Assembly (NCBI RefSeq): GCF_003937945.1
Contig: NZ_RSEC01000048.1
Span: forward strand, 186,001 to 250,000
Origin: Amycolatopsis eburnea
GTDB lineage: Bacteria > Actinomycetota > Actinomycetes > Mycobacteriales > Pseudonocardiaceae
DNA: 64,000 bases
Direction of reading: 5' to 3'
Each line of letters begins with the position of its first letter. Position 1 is the stretch's first letter. Positions 16,793 through 26,190 of this stretch are shown here, piece after piece. Position numbers and translations under genes: made by a program. Below the pieces are notes generated by a model, which was not told where the DNA came from, searched no databases, and saw only the letters and a list, made by a program, of their open reading frames with translations.

Positions 16793-17311
16793 ATGCGCCG
16801 AACCCTGCTCACCTTCGCCGCCATCGCCGCCATCGGGATCTCCGGCACCGCAACCGCCACCGCCGCGCCCGCCACCCGGCCGACGTCGATGGCGGCCGAG
16901 TTCGGCACCGTCCCGGCCGCCGCCACCGCGAGCACCATCGGCGACATCTATCCCGCGAAGTGGCGCAACGTCCCGCAGGACTCCGTCGTCGACGACTGGA
17001 ACATGTACAACCGCGAGTGCGTCTCGTGGGCGGCGTTCAACATCGACCGCCACGGCGAAAGCGCGAACAACTACGGCGACGCGAAGTACTGGGACGACAA
17101 CGCCCGCAACGACGGCTACCGCGTCGACAACACGCCGACCGTCGGCTCGATCGCGCAGACCGACAACGGGCAGTACGGGCACGTCGCCATCGTCGACAGC
17201 GTCCACGGCGGCACCGTGACCGTCGAGGACTACAACTGGACCGGCGACGGCCACTACCTCGTCCACGACGTCAGCACGTCGTCGTTCCGCTACATCCACT
17301 TCTACGGCTGA
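16793..17311 (+). CDS. Secreted CHAP-domain peptidase/amidase
   Basis: 172 residues with a signal peptide (MRRTLLTFAAIAAIGISGTATATAA). The C-terminal 120 residues match a CHAP domain: nucleophile Cys in YNRECVSWAAFNID, His in NGQYGHVAIVDSV and the third polar position in VTVEDYNW. CHAP enzymes cleave peptidoglycan peptide stems or amide bonds. There is no separate wall-binding domain, so targeting is open. Either cell-wall remodelling or attack on other bacteria is possible. Regulation probably involves the upstream HTH paralogue, given the conserved intergenic segment. The next gene starts 9 bases after its stop. Confidence 0.88.
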   Translation: MRRTLLTFAAIAAIGISGTATATAAPATRPTSMAAEFGTVPAAATASTIGDIYPAKWRNVPQDSVVDDWNMYNRECVSWAAFNIDRHGESANNYGDAKYWDDNARNDGYRVDNTPTVGSIAQTDNGQYGHVAIVDSVHGGTVTVEDYNWTGDGHYLVHDVSTSSFRYIHFYG

Positions 17312-17320
17312 GGCCCGGTC

Positions 17321-18145
17321 ATGAGCCCGTTGAGCCGGCGGCTCTTCCTCACGACCACGGCGGTGGCCGTCGCGGTCGGCCTCGCACCGCACCTGGCCAC
17401 CGCGTCTTCGGTGGGTGCCCGCGACTACGAACTCGCGGGGCCACACCGGAGCGCCAAGGCGGCCGGCGACACCGCCCACACCCTCTACTACCCCGCCGAC
17501 ATCGCCTCGGCCCCCGGCAAGCACCCGGTGCTGATCTGGGGCAACGGCACCGGCGCGACCGTCGAGCAGTACGAGGCCCTGTTCACGCACCTGGCGAGCT
17601 GGGGGTACGTCGTCGTGGCGGCGAACACCGGGCAGTCCGGCTCGGGGAAGGAAATGCTCGACGGCGCGAAGTACCTCATCGCCGAGAACGCCCGCCAGGG
17701 CAGCGCTTTCCACGACCGCGTCGACACCTCGGCGATCGCGGCGGCGGGACACTCGCAGGGTGGCGGCGGTGCCATCGCGGCCGGGGCCGACCCGCTGGTC
17801 AAGACCACGATCCCGGTCATGCCCGGGCCCCAGGGGAACGTGAACAGCCTGCACGGGCCGGCGTTCTTCGTGTCCGGGCAGGCGGACATCGTCGTGCCGG
17901 CGCCGTACGTCCACGCGCGGTTCCTGGCGTGCGACCAGGTGCCGGCGGTGTACGCCCAGCTGAAGGGGGCGACGCACTTCCTGCAGGGCGACACCCGCTA
18001 CCGGCTGATCGGCGCGATCACCGCGTGGCTGCAGTACCGGCTGGCCGGTGACCCGGCGGCGAAGAGCGTCTTCGCCGGGAACGAGCCGGGGCTGAAGCAG
18101 GACACCGGTGGCTGGTCGGCGTTCGAGCAGAACGCCCGGGCCTGA
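17321..18145 (+). CDS. Tat-exported alpha/beta hydrolase (cutinase/polyester-hydrolase-like)
   Basis: 274 residues. The N-terminus MSPLSRRLFLTTTAVAVAVG has the twin-arginine pattern SRRLFL, so it should be exported folded. The alpha/beta hydrolase core shows the oxyanion region WGNGTGAT, Ser in AAGHSQGGGGA, the acid in GQADIVVP and His in GATHF. The arrangement and length resemble actinobacterial cutinase-like esterases and dienelactone-hydrolase relatives; the true ester is unknown. The start follows the CHAP stop by 9 bases with GAGG as ribosome site, so the two are probably one operon. It ends at a strong hairpin shared with the convergent GH31 gene. Confidence 0.85.
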   Translation: MSPLSRRLFLTTTAVAVAVGLAPHLATASSVGARDYELAGPHRSAKAAGDTAHTLYYPADIASAPGKHPVLIWGNGTGATVEQYEALFTHLASWGYVVVAANTGQSGSGKEMLDGAKYLIAENARQGSAFHDRVDTSAIAAAGHSQGGGGAIAAGADPLVKTTIPVMPGPQGNVNSLHGPAFFVSGQADIVVPAPYVHARFLACDQVPAVYAQLKGATHFLQGDTRYRLIGAITAWLQYRLAGDPAAKSVFAGNEPGLKQDTGGWSAFEQNARA

Positions 18146-18149
18146 GAAG

Positions 18150-18177
18150 GCGGGCGCCGTCCGCGGACGGCGCCCGC
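18150..18177. terminator. Bidirectional terminator
   Basis: A perfect 13-bp inverted repeat (18150-18162 and 18165-18177) followed by TCTCTC on the plus strand lies between the convergent hydrolase and GH31 genes. Confidence 0.85.
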
Positions 18178-18181
18178 TCTC

Positions 18182-21100
18182 TCACGCGATGCCGGTGGCG
18201 AACACGTGCAGGGCCGAGTTCGACGGCAGGGTCACCGCCACCACCTCCTTGCCCGCGGTCAGCGGGACGGAGTTCGCGAACACCCGGTACGGCGTCGTCG
18301 GGTACGCCGGGCCGGTGCGGGTGTTCTTGCCCAGCACGGTCGCCACGGTGGTCGCGCCGTACTGGGCCGGGTCGGCGCAGCACCAGTTCGGGACGCCGAC
18401 GTCGGCCTGGCTGGTGGTGCCGTCCGCGTACTGGACGAACACCGTGCCCTTCGCCGTCCCCGTGCCGGTGGCGGCGAGCACCAGCTTGGTGCCCGCGCCC
18501 CGGACGGCGATGGTCTGGCCCGCGGCCACGGCGTTGTCCGCCTTGCCGGTCCCGGCGTCCGGCCAGGTCAGCGTCGCGCCGTTGGCGGTGAACGCCGCGC
18601 CCGGTTTCAGGCCCGCTTCCGCCAGGCCCTCCGCGCGGAAGCTGCTGCCGCCGCCGTCGAGGTCGCCCGCCGTCACGTGGGCCGCGTCCGTGACGCCGAC
18701 GTTGCCGTACGCCGCGGCCAGGGAGGCGTACGGGACGGTGACGGTCGCCGAGTCCGTGACCTGGTGCGCACCCAGCCGGGCCTGGTAGGACGCGGTCGCG
18801 GTGACTTGGTAGTCCGCCGGTTTCAGCCCGGCGTCCGGCGTCAGCTTGACCGGGACGCGCACCGTCTGGCCAGGCAGGACGAGCTTCGGCGCGGCCGGGA
18901 CTTCGGCCTGGAAACCGTTGCCCTGCACCGCAAGACGCACGTCCCGGACCGGCAGCGGGGTGCCGTTGGTGAAACCGAGCGTGCCGGTCACGGCCTGGCC
19001 CGCCGCGGCCACCACCGGCACGGTCAGCGCCACCGAGCCGTTGTCGTCCTCGGGGAAGAAGCCGCCGACCGCGCTGGTACCGGAGAGCCGGACGTCCTGG
19101 CGGTCGCCGAGCTGTCCGGTCTTCACCCGCACGACACCCTTGCCCGCCGGGTCGTACCACCAGCCCGAGGACGCCTTGTCGAGGTCGGCCTTGCTGCCGT
19201 ATTCGCGCAGCACCGACGTGCCCGCCTGAACGGCACCGGGCTTCGATCCCGTGTGGACGGTCAGCAGGTAGTTCCGCGCGGCCGGCTTGCCCGCGTAGGT
19301 GCCGGTGCTCGCGCCGATCCCGACGGTCACCGTGCCCGGGCCGGATTGCGGCGCGTCGACAGTGAACGTCTGCTTCGCCTGCTCGCCGCGCTGGTAGCCG
19401 CGGGTCACGCCGTCGTCCTCGGTGAGCGTGAAGCTCCCGTGCCCCTGCGGGTAGACGTCGAGGTCGAGTTCGCCCTTGTCCCGGGTCTGCCACGACTTCG
19501 TGCCCTCGGCCCACATCGGGACGACGGCCCCGGCGCGGACGAACAGCGGCAGCGTGTCGAGCGGGGCGTCGTAACCGTCCACTGTGGTGGGCCCGGTGTA
19601 GGTCTTGCCGCTCCAGTAGTCCACCCACGTGCCCTTGGGCAGGTAGATGCCGTTGCGCACGTTGGCCTTCTCGTACACCGGCGCGACGAGGAAGTCCGTG
19701 CCGGACAGGAACTCGTACTTGGCCTTGTCCGTCCAGACGTTCGGATCGTCCGGGTACTCCAGCGCCAGCGGCCGGACCTGGCCGACGCCGGTCTGGTGCG
19801 CCTGCGCGGAATAGCTGTAGGTGTAGGGCAGCAGCCTTTCCTTGAGCAGCAGGTACTTGCGGTTGATCGAGGTGTAGGGCTCGCCCTGGCGCCACGGCTG
19901 CTTGTCCGACGACGCCCAGCCGTCCATCGTCATCGCGGCGGGCAGGAACGTCTTCCACTGCAGGTCGCGGACGTAGGTCTGCGGGCTGCCGCCGAAGATG
20001 CCGTCGATGTCGCCGGTGTTGTAGGCGATGCCGGACGTCGTCGCGCCCGCGTACGTCGGGATCTGCCACTTGATGTAGTCGTAGGAGCCGGCCTGGTCGC
20101 CGCTCCACAGGACGCCGCAGCGCTGCGCGCCGGCCCAGCTCACCGGCTGCCAGACGAACCCGCGGGCGTCGCTGTTGTCCTCGATGCCCTTGTAGGCGGT
20201 GTCGCAGGCGTCGAGCGCGAACTGGTAGCCCGGGCCGACCCAGGCGACGTCCAGCTTGCGCACGCGCACGCCGGCCTTGACCTCTTCGGCCTGGTTCGGC
20301 ACACCGTCTTCGGTCCAGAGGCCGAGCTGCATGTTGTTCTTCCGCAGGCCCTCGCCGGTCTGCTGCAGGTTTTCGTAGCCGCAGCCGTAGCCGTCGTTGA
20401 CCAGCATCCAGCCGTTCGGCATGCCGTTCTGCGTGTAGCCCTCGGCGATCTTCACCGCGTCGAGAGTGTGCCGCTCCCCGCGGTTCGCGTTGTGCAGGTA
20501 GCAGTCGGAGTCGCCGGTTTCGAGCCCGTAGATCGGCGGCAGGAACGGCTTCCCGACGAGGTCGGTGTAGCCGGAGACGACGTCCTTCAGGCCGTTGCCG
20601 ACGACGTAGGTGGCGTCGAAGCGGCGCTCGTCGTGCGTGGTCTTGACCGGGCTGGTGAAGGAGTAGCTGCCGGGCGCGAAGGTGTTGCGCAGCACGCCGT
20701 AGCCCGCGGTCGAGGCGTAGAACGGCTGCGAGTTGGGCGCGCCGCCGTCGTTCCAGTTGTCGTCGGCGAAGATCTTGATCGTCTGGTCGCGGTGGCTGAA
20801 CCGGCCGTTCTGCTCGCCGCCGCCGACGAACTGCTCGGCCGCGCCCCTGGCCAGGGTTTGCGTGGTCGTGGTGCCGGTCCAGGACAGCGGCGCGGCTTCG
20901 GCCCAGCGCTGCGTGCGGTCGGCGCCGTCGTAGAGGGCGAACGTCAGCGGGTGCTTGTAGGCCCGCAGGGTCGCCTGGGGCGTGGAAATGGCCCAGTAGG
21001 CGCCCTTGTCGACGCGCTGGGGTGTCGCCGGGGCCGTGGTCTTCGGCAGGACGATCTTGTGACCGGCCGGGTCGGTGAAGTTCCCGTCGGGGGCGAGCCA

Positions 21101-21304
21101 GATCCGGACGGCGCTCGCGGCCGGGAAGCTCACGCGGACCGCGGCGGCTCCCGACTTCAGCGTGATCACCGGGCCGTCGGTGGAGAGGCCGGTCAGGTCA
21201 CCGAGACGGCCCGACGGCTGGGCGTCCGCGTACGCCGCGGTGGGCGCCAACCCGAGGGCTGCGGTCGCGGCTAGACAGGTAAGCGATTGCGCAAGTCTGT
21301 TCAT
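18182..21304 (-). CDS. Secreted GH31 glycosidase, possible alpha-N-acetylgalactosaminidase
   Basis: 1040 residues; signal peptide MNRLAQSLTCLAATAALGLAPTAAYA from ATG 21304 (GAAAGG upstream). A GH31 N-terminal beta domain (30-240) precedes the TIM barrel. LDVAWVGPGYQFAL places Asp352 as likely nucleophile, and the Asp403 of LWSGDQAGSYDY as likely acid/base. NTGDIDGIFGGSPQTYVRDLQWK follows. The C-terminus has an NEW3-like domain (TLGFTNGTPLPVRDVRL) and a beta-rich region that may bind carbohydrate. The DVAWVG/SGDQSG-type motif resembles, from memory, the GH31 branch with alpha-N-acetylgalactosaminidases rather than classical alpha-glucosidases. The adjacent tagatose/galactosamine genes support that, but alpha-glucosidase or alpha-galactosidase cannot be excluded. 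Confidence 0.85.
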   Translation of the reverse strand: MNRLAQSLTCLAATAALGLAPTAAYADAQPSGRLGDLTGLSTDGPVITLKSGAAAVRVSFPAASAVRIWLAPDGNFTDPAGHKIVLPKTTAPATPQRVDKGAYWAISTPQATLRAYKHPLTFALYDGADRTQRWAEAAPLSWTGTTTTQTLARGAAEQFVGGGEQNGRFSHRDQTIKIFADDNWNDGGAPNSQPFYASTAGYGVLRNTFAPGSYSFTSPVKTTHDERRFDATYVVGNGLKDVVSGYTDLVGKPFLPPIYGLETGDSDCYLHNANRGERHTLDAVKIAEGYTQNGMPNGWMLVNDGYGCGYENLQQTGEGLRKNNMQLGLWTEDGVPNQAEEVKAGVRVRKLDVAWVGPGYQFALDACDTAYKGIEDNSDARGFVWQPVSWAGAQRCGVLWSGDQAGSYDYIKWQIPTYAGATTSGIAYNTGDIDGIFGGSPQTYVRDLQWKTFLPAAMTMDGWASSDKQPWRQGEPYTSINRKYLLLKERLLPYTYSYSAQAHQTGVGQVRPLALEYPDDPNVWTDKAKYEFLSGTDFLVAPVYEKANVRNGIYLPKGTWVDYWSGKTYTGPTTVDGYDAPLDTLPLFVRAGAVVPMWAEGTKSWQTRDKGELDLDVYPQGHGSFTLTEDDGVTRGYQRGEQAKQTFTVDAPQSGPGTVTVGIGASTGTYAGKPAARNYLLTVHTGSKPGAVQAGTSVLREYGSKADLDKASSGWWYDPAGKGVVRVKTGQLGDRQDVRLSGTSAVGGFFPEDDNGSVALTVPVVAAAGQAVTGTLGFTNGTPLPVRDVRLAVQGNGFQAEVPAAPKLVLPGQTVRVPVKLTPDAGLKPADYQVTATASYQARLGAHQVTDSATVTVPYASLAAAYGNVGVTDAAHVTAGDLDGGGSSFRAEGLAEAGLKPGAAFTANGATLTWPDAGTGKADNAVAAGQTIAVRGAGTKLVLAATGTGTAKGTVFVQYADGTTSQADVGVPNWCCADPAQYGATTVATVLGKNTRTGPAYPTTPYRVFANSVPLTAGKEVVAVTLPSNSALHVFATGIA

Positions 21305-21309
21305 TAACG

Positions 21310-21325
21310 ACACCTTTCGCGCACT
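21310..21325 (-). promoter_or_regulatory. Candidate operator 2 of the GH31 gene
   Basis: AGTGCGCGAAAGGTGT on the minus strand overlaps the ribosome site of the GH31 gene. It differs at one position from the 16-mer in the promoter of the sugar-binding-protein operon (28580-28595). TGCGCGAA recurs 42 bases upstream, four helical turns away. Confidence 0.45.
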
Positions 21326-21343
21326 AACACGCATGATGTGCTC

Positions 21344-21372
21344 TGTATAGCGCACGCTTCGCGCAGTGTCAC
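21344..21372 (-). promoter_or_regulatory. GH31 promoter with operator-like spacer
   Basis: On the minus strand, -35 GTGACA (21367-21372), a 17-base spacer and -10 TATACA (21344-21349). The spacer contains CTGCGCGAAGC, matching NTGCNCRAA found in the other two promoters of the locus. Confidence 0.6.
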
Positions 21373-21420
21373 CCGCCGAAAGGTGCATAGGCCGAAGGAC
21401 ACCTGGCCCGGCGGCTCGAG

Positions 21421-21473
21421 GTCTTGAATGACTCATTCAGGACCTCCGAAGACCTGAATGAGTCATTCAAGAC
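21421..21473. repeat. Nested palindrome (GAATGA/TCATTC type), possible terminator of the DeoR gene
   Basis: Two perfect 21-bp arms (21421-21441 and 21453-21473) are separated by 11 bases. Each arm itself contains the 15-bp palindrome TGAATGACTCATTCA or its complement. It lies 49 bases past the DeoR stop and is strikingly AT-rich for this genome. A terminator role fits the position; the nested design suggests a dispersed repeat family. Confidence 0.75.
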
Positions 21474-21521
21474 AGCGGGGCCCGCCCCTGCCCGAGCCCT
21501 GGCGGCGGCGAGGAACCGGGC

Positions 21522-22307
21522 TCAGACAGCTTGGACCGCGACTCCGGCGGCCTCGAACGCCCGGAGGGCGTCCGGGTCGGCGTCGGTGTCCGTGACCAGC
21601 GCGTGCACCTGCGTCGTCTCGCAGATGCGGGCGAACGCGCGGCGGCCCAGCTTGGAGCCGTCCGCCACCGCGACCACGCGCTCGGCGCGCTCGACCATCA
21701 GGCGGTTGATGCTGGCCTCGCCCTCGTGGTGGGCGAACGCGCCCGCGTCCGGGTCGAACGCGTCCACGCCGAGGAACAGCAGGTCGATCGTCAGTTCACT
21801 GAGGACCCGCGTGGCCAGCGGGCCGCTCAGCTCGAACGACTGCGGCCGCGCGACGCCGCCGGTGACCACGATCTTCACGTTCGGGCGGACCGCCAGCTCG
21901 TGCGCGATGTTCAGCGCGTTCGTGACGACCGTGAGGCCCGGGGCATCGCCGCGGCCGGACAGGTCCGGGCGCATGGCCAGCGCCCGTGCGACGCCGGCGG
22001 TCGTGGTGCCGCCGTTCAGGCCGACCACCATGCCCTTCGCGGCGAACGCGGCCGCGGCGGTGCTGATCCGCTGCTTCTCCGGCACGTGCCGCGCGGTCTT
22101 GTAGCGCAGCGGCAGGTCGTAGGCGAGGTCGTTCGCGACCGCGCCGCCTCGGGTGCGCGTGAGCAGCTGCTGTTCGGCCAGGTGGTCGAGGTCGCGGCGG
22201 ATCGTGGCGGCGGAGACGTCGAGCTCCGCGGCCACGTCCTCGACGTCGATCTTTTCCCGCTGCCCCAGCATGTCCAGCAGGGTGCTCAAGCGTTCGTGCC
22301 GGGCCAT
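21522..22307 (-). CDS. DeoR-family sugar-operon regulator (AgaR/GlpR-like)
   Basis: 261 residues from ATG 22307; an in-frame start 23 codons upstream has no conserved sequence. The N-terminal HTH is RLSTLLDMLGQREKIDVEDVAAELDVSAATIRRDLDHLAEQQLLTRTRGGA. The C-terminal sugar-phosphate-sensing domain has the phosphate loop GLNGGTTTAGVARAL, VVTNALNIAHEL, VVTGGVARPQS and DLLFLGVDAFD. The family usually represses until a sugar phosphate binds. It ends the predicted importer operon, 78 bases behind the DUF5107 gene. The TGCNCRAA elements in the locus promoters are its likely sites (inference). Confidence 0.9.
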   Translation of the reverse strand: MARHERLSTLLDMLGQREKIDVEDVAAELDVSAATIRRDLDHLAEQQLLTRTRGGAVANDLAYDLPLRYKTARHVPEKQRISTAAAAFAAKGMVVGLNGGTTTAGVARALAMRPDLSGRGDAPGLTVVTNALNIAHELAVRPNVKIVVTGGVARPQSFELSGPLATRVLSELTIDLLFLGVDAFDPDAGAFAHHEGEASINRLMVERAERVVAVADGSKLGRRAFARICETTQVHALVTDTDADPDALRAFEAAGVAVQAV

Positions 22308-22385
22308 CGCGGTACTCCCTAGTTCACTCTCGGCCAGCAGTATGCTGCATCGCCGTCGTCCGCCGCGCCCCGGCACGCCGCGTCA

Positions 22386-24235
22386 CTACTTCATCCGGAA
22401 GTCGTACGCCGCCGGCATCGGGTCCGCCGAGAGCGCTTTCCAGGTGTCCGAAAGGGATGTCTCGCCTTCGCGGATGTTCGCGACCTCGAATCCCGCGTCG
22501 AACACGGCCTTCGCGCCCGCGCGGTCCCCCGCCGCGAGCCGGGTGAGCGCCGTCAGCAACGCGAGCCGCCCGTCGGGTCGTTCGGGCAGCAGCGAAACCG
22601 GGGCGTGCCCGGCCGCGAGCTGCGCCGACACCGCCTCGACGAGCAGCGGCCGCACGTCCGGCGCCAGCTCCAGCGCCCGGCGGTACCACCGCGCCGATTC
22701 CTCGACGTCCGAGCCGGCGACGGCGAGGTTGCGCGCCGCCCAGGCGTTCTCCTCCGCCGCTATCGACGACAGCCACGCTTCCCGCGCCGCTTCCCGGTCA
22801 CCGGCCGCCCAGCGGGCGACACCGCGGTGGTACCACGTCAGCCAGGTGTCCGCCGTGTACTCCAGCAGGTCGGCCCAGTACCGGTTGACCAGCGTCGCGG
22901 GCGGCGGGACCCGCGGATCACCCTGGGGCACCTCGCCGTCCAGCAGGTCCAGCCACGGCCGCTGCTCCGGTCCGAGCGTCTCCTTCGGGAACGGCGTGCC
23001 CGGCAGGCACGCCACCATCCGCAGGGTTTCCAGCGCGCCCCAGCCCGAACCGGTGGCGAGCAGCTCACCCGGGTCGGCGTCCGCGACCTTCTGCCACGCG
23101 CGGTGCCGCGCGGCCAGCACGTCGGCGGACGGCAGGCCCGTGACGGCGTCCGTGGCGGCCCGCCAGTCTTCTCCGTGCACCGCCGCCGGGTCCGCCGTCA
23201 CCGGGCCGTACGCCTCCAGCCAGTCCCACGCTTCCCCCGGTGGGAGGCGCAGGTGCTCCAGCTGCGTGCGGGCCAGGCCCGCCTGGATCTCCAGGTAGCC
23301 CGTCTCCGCGCCCGGCGCGAGCCACTCCTGCCAGTGGCGCCCGCCCGCGGATTCGCCCCACAGGAACAGTTTCCGGCCGCGCAGCCGGGCGGTCGACGCC
23401 TGCCCGAGTCCGGCGCCGGTCTCGTCGACCGCCGCGATCCACGGGCGATCCGAGGCCACCTCGAAGAAGTAGTCCGCGGCCGCGGAAGCCCGTGCCGGAT
23501 AGGTCAGCTCGCCGGGTACGTCGACGAGGTCGAGCCGCCCCGAATACCCGTAGTGCCACGCCTGGTCCGCGGGCACGAGCACCCGCGTCGACGCCGTCTG
23601 CGGCACGGCGGTGTTCGACCACCAGTAGACCGGGACGTCGTGGGAATGCGGGTTGCGGATCCGCACGCCGACGAACAGGTGCTCCGAGTCCTCGGGCAGC
23701 CAGAAGTCCAGCTGGTACGGCAGGTCCCGGGTGCGTTCCCACTCCCACAGCCGCAGCACGGGCGTCCCGTCCGGGCCTTCGACGGCGGCGGCGAACATCG
23801 GCGCGCAGGTCAGCGTCGTGTGCCCGGTGCTGCCGAGGTTCCACTCGACGCCGCCGGCGAACCACGCGTCCCGCAGCGCGAGGTTCGCGGGCTGGAACAC
23901 CGGGTTCCGGTACAGCAGCTCGCGTCCGGACGGCTGGTGCACCAGTGACCAGAGCCGCCCGCCCAGCGACGGCAGGATCGTCGCGCTCAGGTGGTCGTTC
24001 TCCAGCACCAGCGCGGGCAGTTCCCGGACCTCGCGGTCGCGCGTGTAGCCGTCCTGCAGGCGGCACGGCAGCACGGTGTCGAGCCGTCCATACGCGAGCC
24101 CGGCCGCCAGGTCGGCGGGCAACTCGTCCACATTGGACACCGATGCCACGGCTTCCGGCTTCACCAGCGGGGGCAGCGGGTTCTCCGGCCCCAGCTCGGC
24201 CGCGGGCAGGGTGAGCGACGTCCGGCGCAGCCCGG

Positions 24236-24239
<4 letters not shown>
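22386..24239 (-). CDS. DUF5107 domain protein with C-terminal TPR-like repeats
   Basis: 617 residues from ATG 24239, which overlaps the stop of the preceding ATPase gene as ATGA. The first 300 residues look like the galactose-mutarotase-like beta domain DUF5107 (LSATILPSLGGRLWSLVHQPSGRELLYRNPVFQP, then GGVEWNLGSTGHT). The C-terminal 200 residues contain helical pairs typical of TPR (WYHRGVARWAAGDREAAREAWLSSIAAEENAWAARNLAVA). No signal peptide is present, so it should be cytoplasmic. DUF5107 proteins often accompany sugar importers and glycosidases. A role in handling an imported glycan or sugar anomer is plausible, but the activity is unknown. Confidence 0.8.
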
Positions 24240-25282
<1,043 letters not shown>

Positions 25283-25287
25283 TGCTC

Positions 25288-26190
25288 CTACTTTCCGGCG
25301 CCGAGGGTCAGGCCGGTGATGATCCGGCGGGCGAGCACGAGGTACAGCACGAGCATCGGGAGCACGACGATCGCCACGCCGGCGATCAGGCCGCCGTACT
25401 CCGACTGGTAGCTCGCTGCGCCGTAGAAGGTGAACAGCGCGCGGGAGAGGGTGAAGTGCGCCTGGTCCTTGAGGAACACGATGGCCAGCAGCGTCTCGTT
25501 CCACAGGCCGATGGCGTTGAGCGTCAGCGCCGTGATCAGGCCGCCGCGGGCGAGCGGCAGCATGACCGCGAAGAACGTCCGGGCCGGCGAGGCGCCGTCC
25601 AGCGACGCCGCCTCCTCCAGCTCGTCCGGCAGCGAGCGGAAGAAGCCGGTCAGCAGGAACACGGTGAACGGAATCGACAGCGCGACGTACAGCAGGAAGA
25701 GCCCGTACTCGTTGTCCAGGTGGATCCGGCTGAGCACCACGAACAGCGGGATGATCACGGTCTGGAACGGCACGCCCATGCCGATCGCCACGACGTTCGT
25801 CAGCGGCCCGGACCCGCGCACGCCGAGCCGGGTCAGCGCGTACGCGCACGGCGCGGAGACGGCGACGGTCGCGACCGTGGCGAGGCCGACCAGGACCACC
25901 GTCGTCAGCACGGCGTCGCCGAACCCGGCGTTGGTCCACGCGTAGACGAAGTTCCGGAACGGCTTGCCGACGTGGAACCACTGGTACGGCAGCGCGAACG
26001 GCTTCGTGAAGATCTCCACCGGCGTCTTGAACGCCGCCGTGAGCAGCCAGTACAGCACCAGGACGTTGCCCGCGGTGAACGCCCAGACGATCACCGAGCC
26101 CAGCAGCCGCAGCGGGCTGAACCGCCGTGCGCCCGGGGCCGGGCGCGGCTTGCGCGGAGCCCGGCGGACCTCAGAACTGGATCGCGTCAC
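25288..26190 (-). CDS. Sugar ABC transporter permease (MalG type)
   Basis: 300 residues from GTG 26190, overlapping the upstream permease by 20 bases. Six helices are visible, from VIVWAFTAGNVLVLYWLLTAAF to VAIVVLPMLVLYLVLARRII. The EAA loop that docks the ATPase is EEAASLDGASPARTFFAVMLPLARGGL. The C-terminal GLTLGAGK is typical of CUT1-family inner permeases. It pairs with the MalF-type permease. Confidence 0.95.
   Translation of the reverse strand: MTRSSSEVRRAPRKPRPAPGARRFSPLRLLGSVIVWAFTAGNVLVLYWLLTAAFKTPVEIFTKPFALPYQWFHVGKPFRNFVYAWTNAGFGDAVLTTVVLVGLATVATVAVSAPCAYALTRLGVRGSGPLTNVVAIGMGVPFQTVIIPLFVVLSRIHLDNEYGLFLLYVALSIPFTVFLLTGFFRSLPDELEEAASLDGASPARTFFAVMLPLARGGLITALTLNAIGLWNETLLAIVFLKDQAHFTLSRALFTFYGAASYQSEYGGLIAGVAIVVLPMLVLYLVLARRIITGLTLGAGK

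Noticed and set aside
18206..21274. 1022-codon plus-strand frame opposite the GH31 gene
   Set aside because: Composition is typical of GC-rich antisense frames (Arg, Gly, Val, His repeats) and the minus strand encodes a complete GH31 enzyme.
18182..21304. Plain alpha-glucosidase label for the GH31 enzyme
   Set aside because: Possible, but the DVAWVG and SGDQ motifs and the amino-sugar-type neighbours make a GalNAc-directed enzyme at least as likely, so the specific label was withheld.
21310..21325. Treating the AGTGCGCGAAAGGTGT match only as a shared ribosome site
   Set aside because: At GH31 it overlaps the ribosome site, but in the importer promoter the same 16-mer lies about 60 bases upstream of the start inside the -35/-10 spacer, so a ribosome-site explanation does not cover both.
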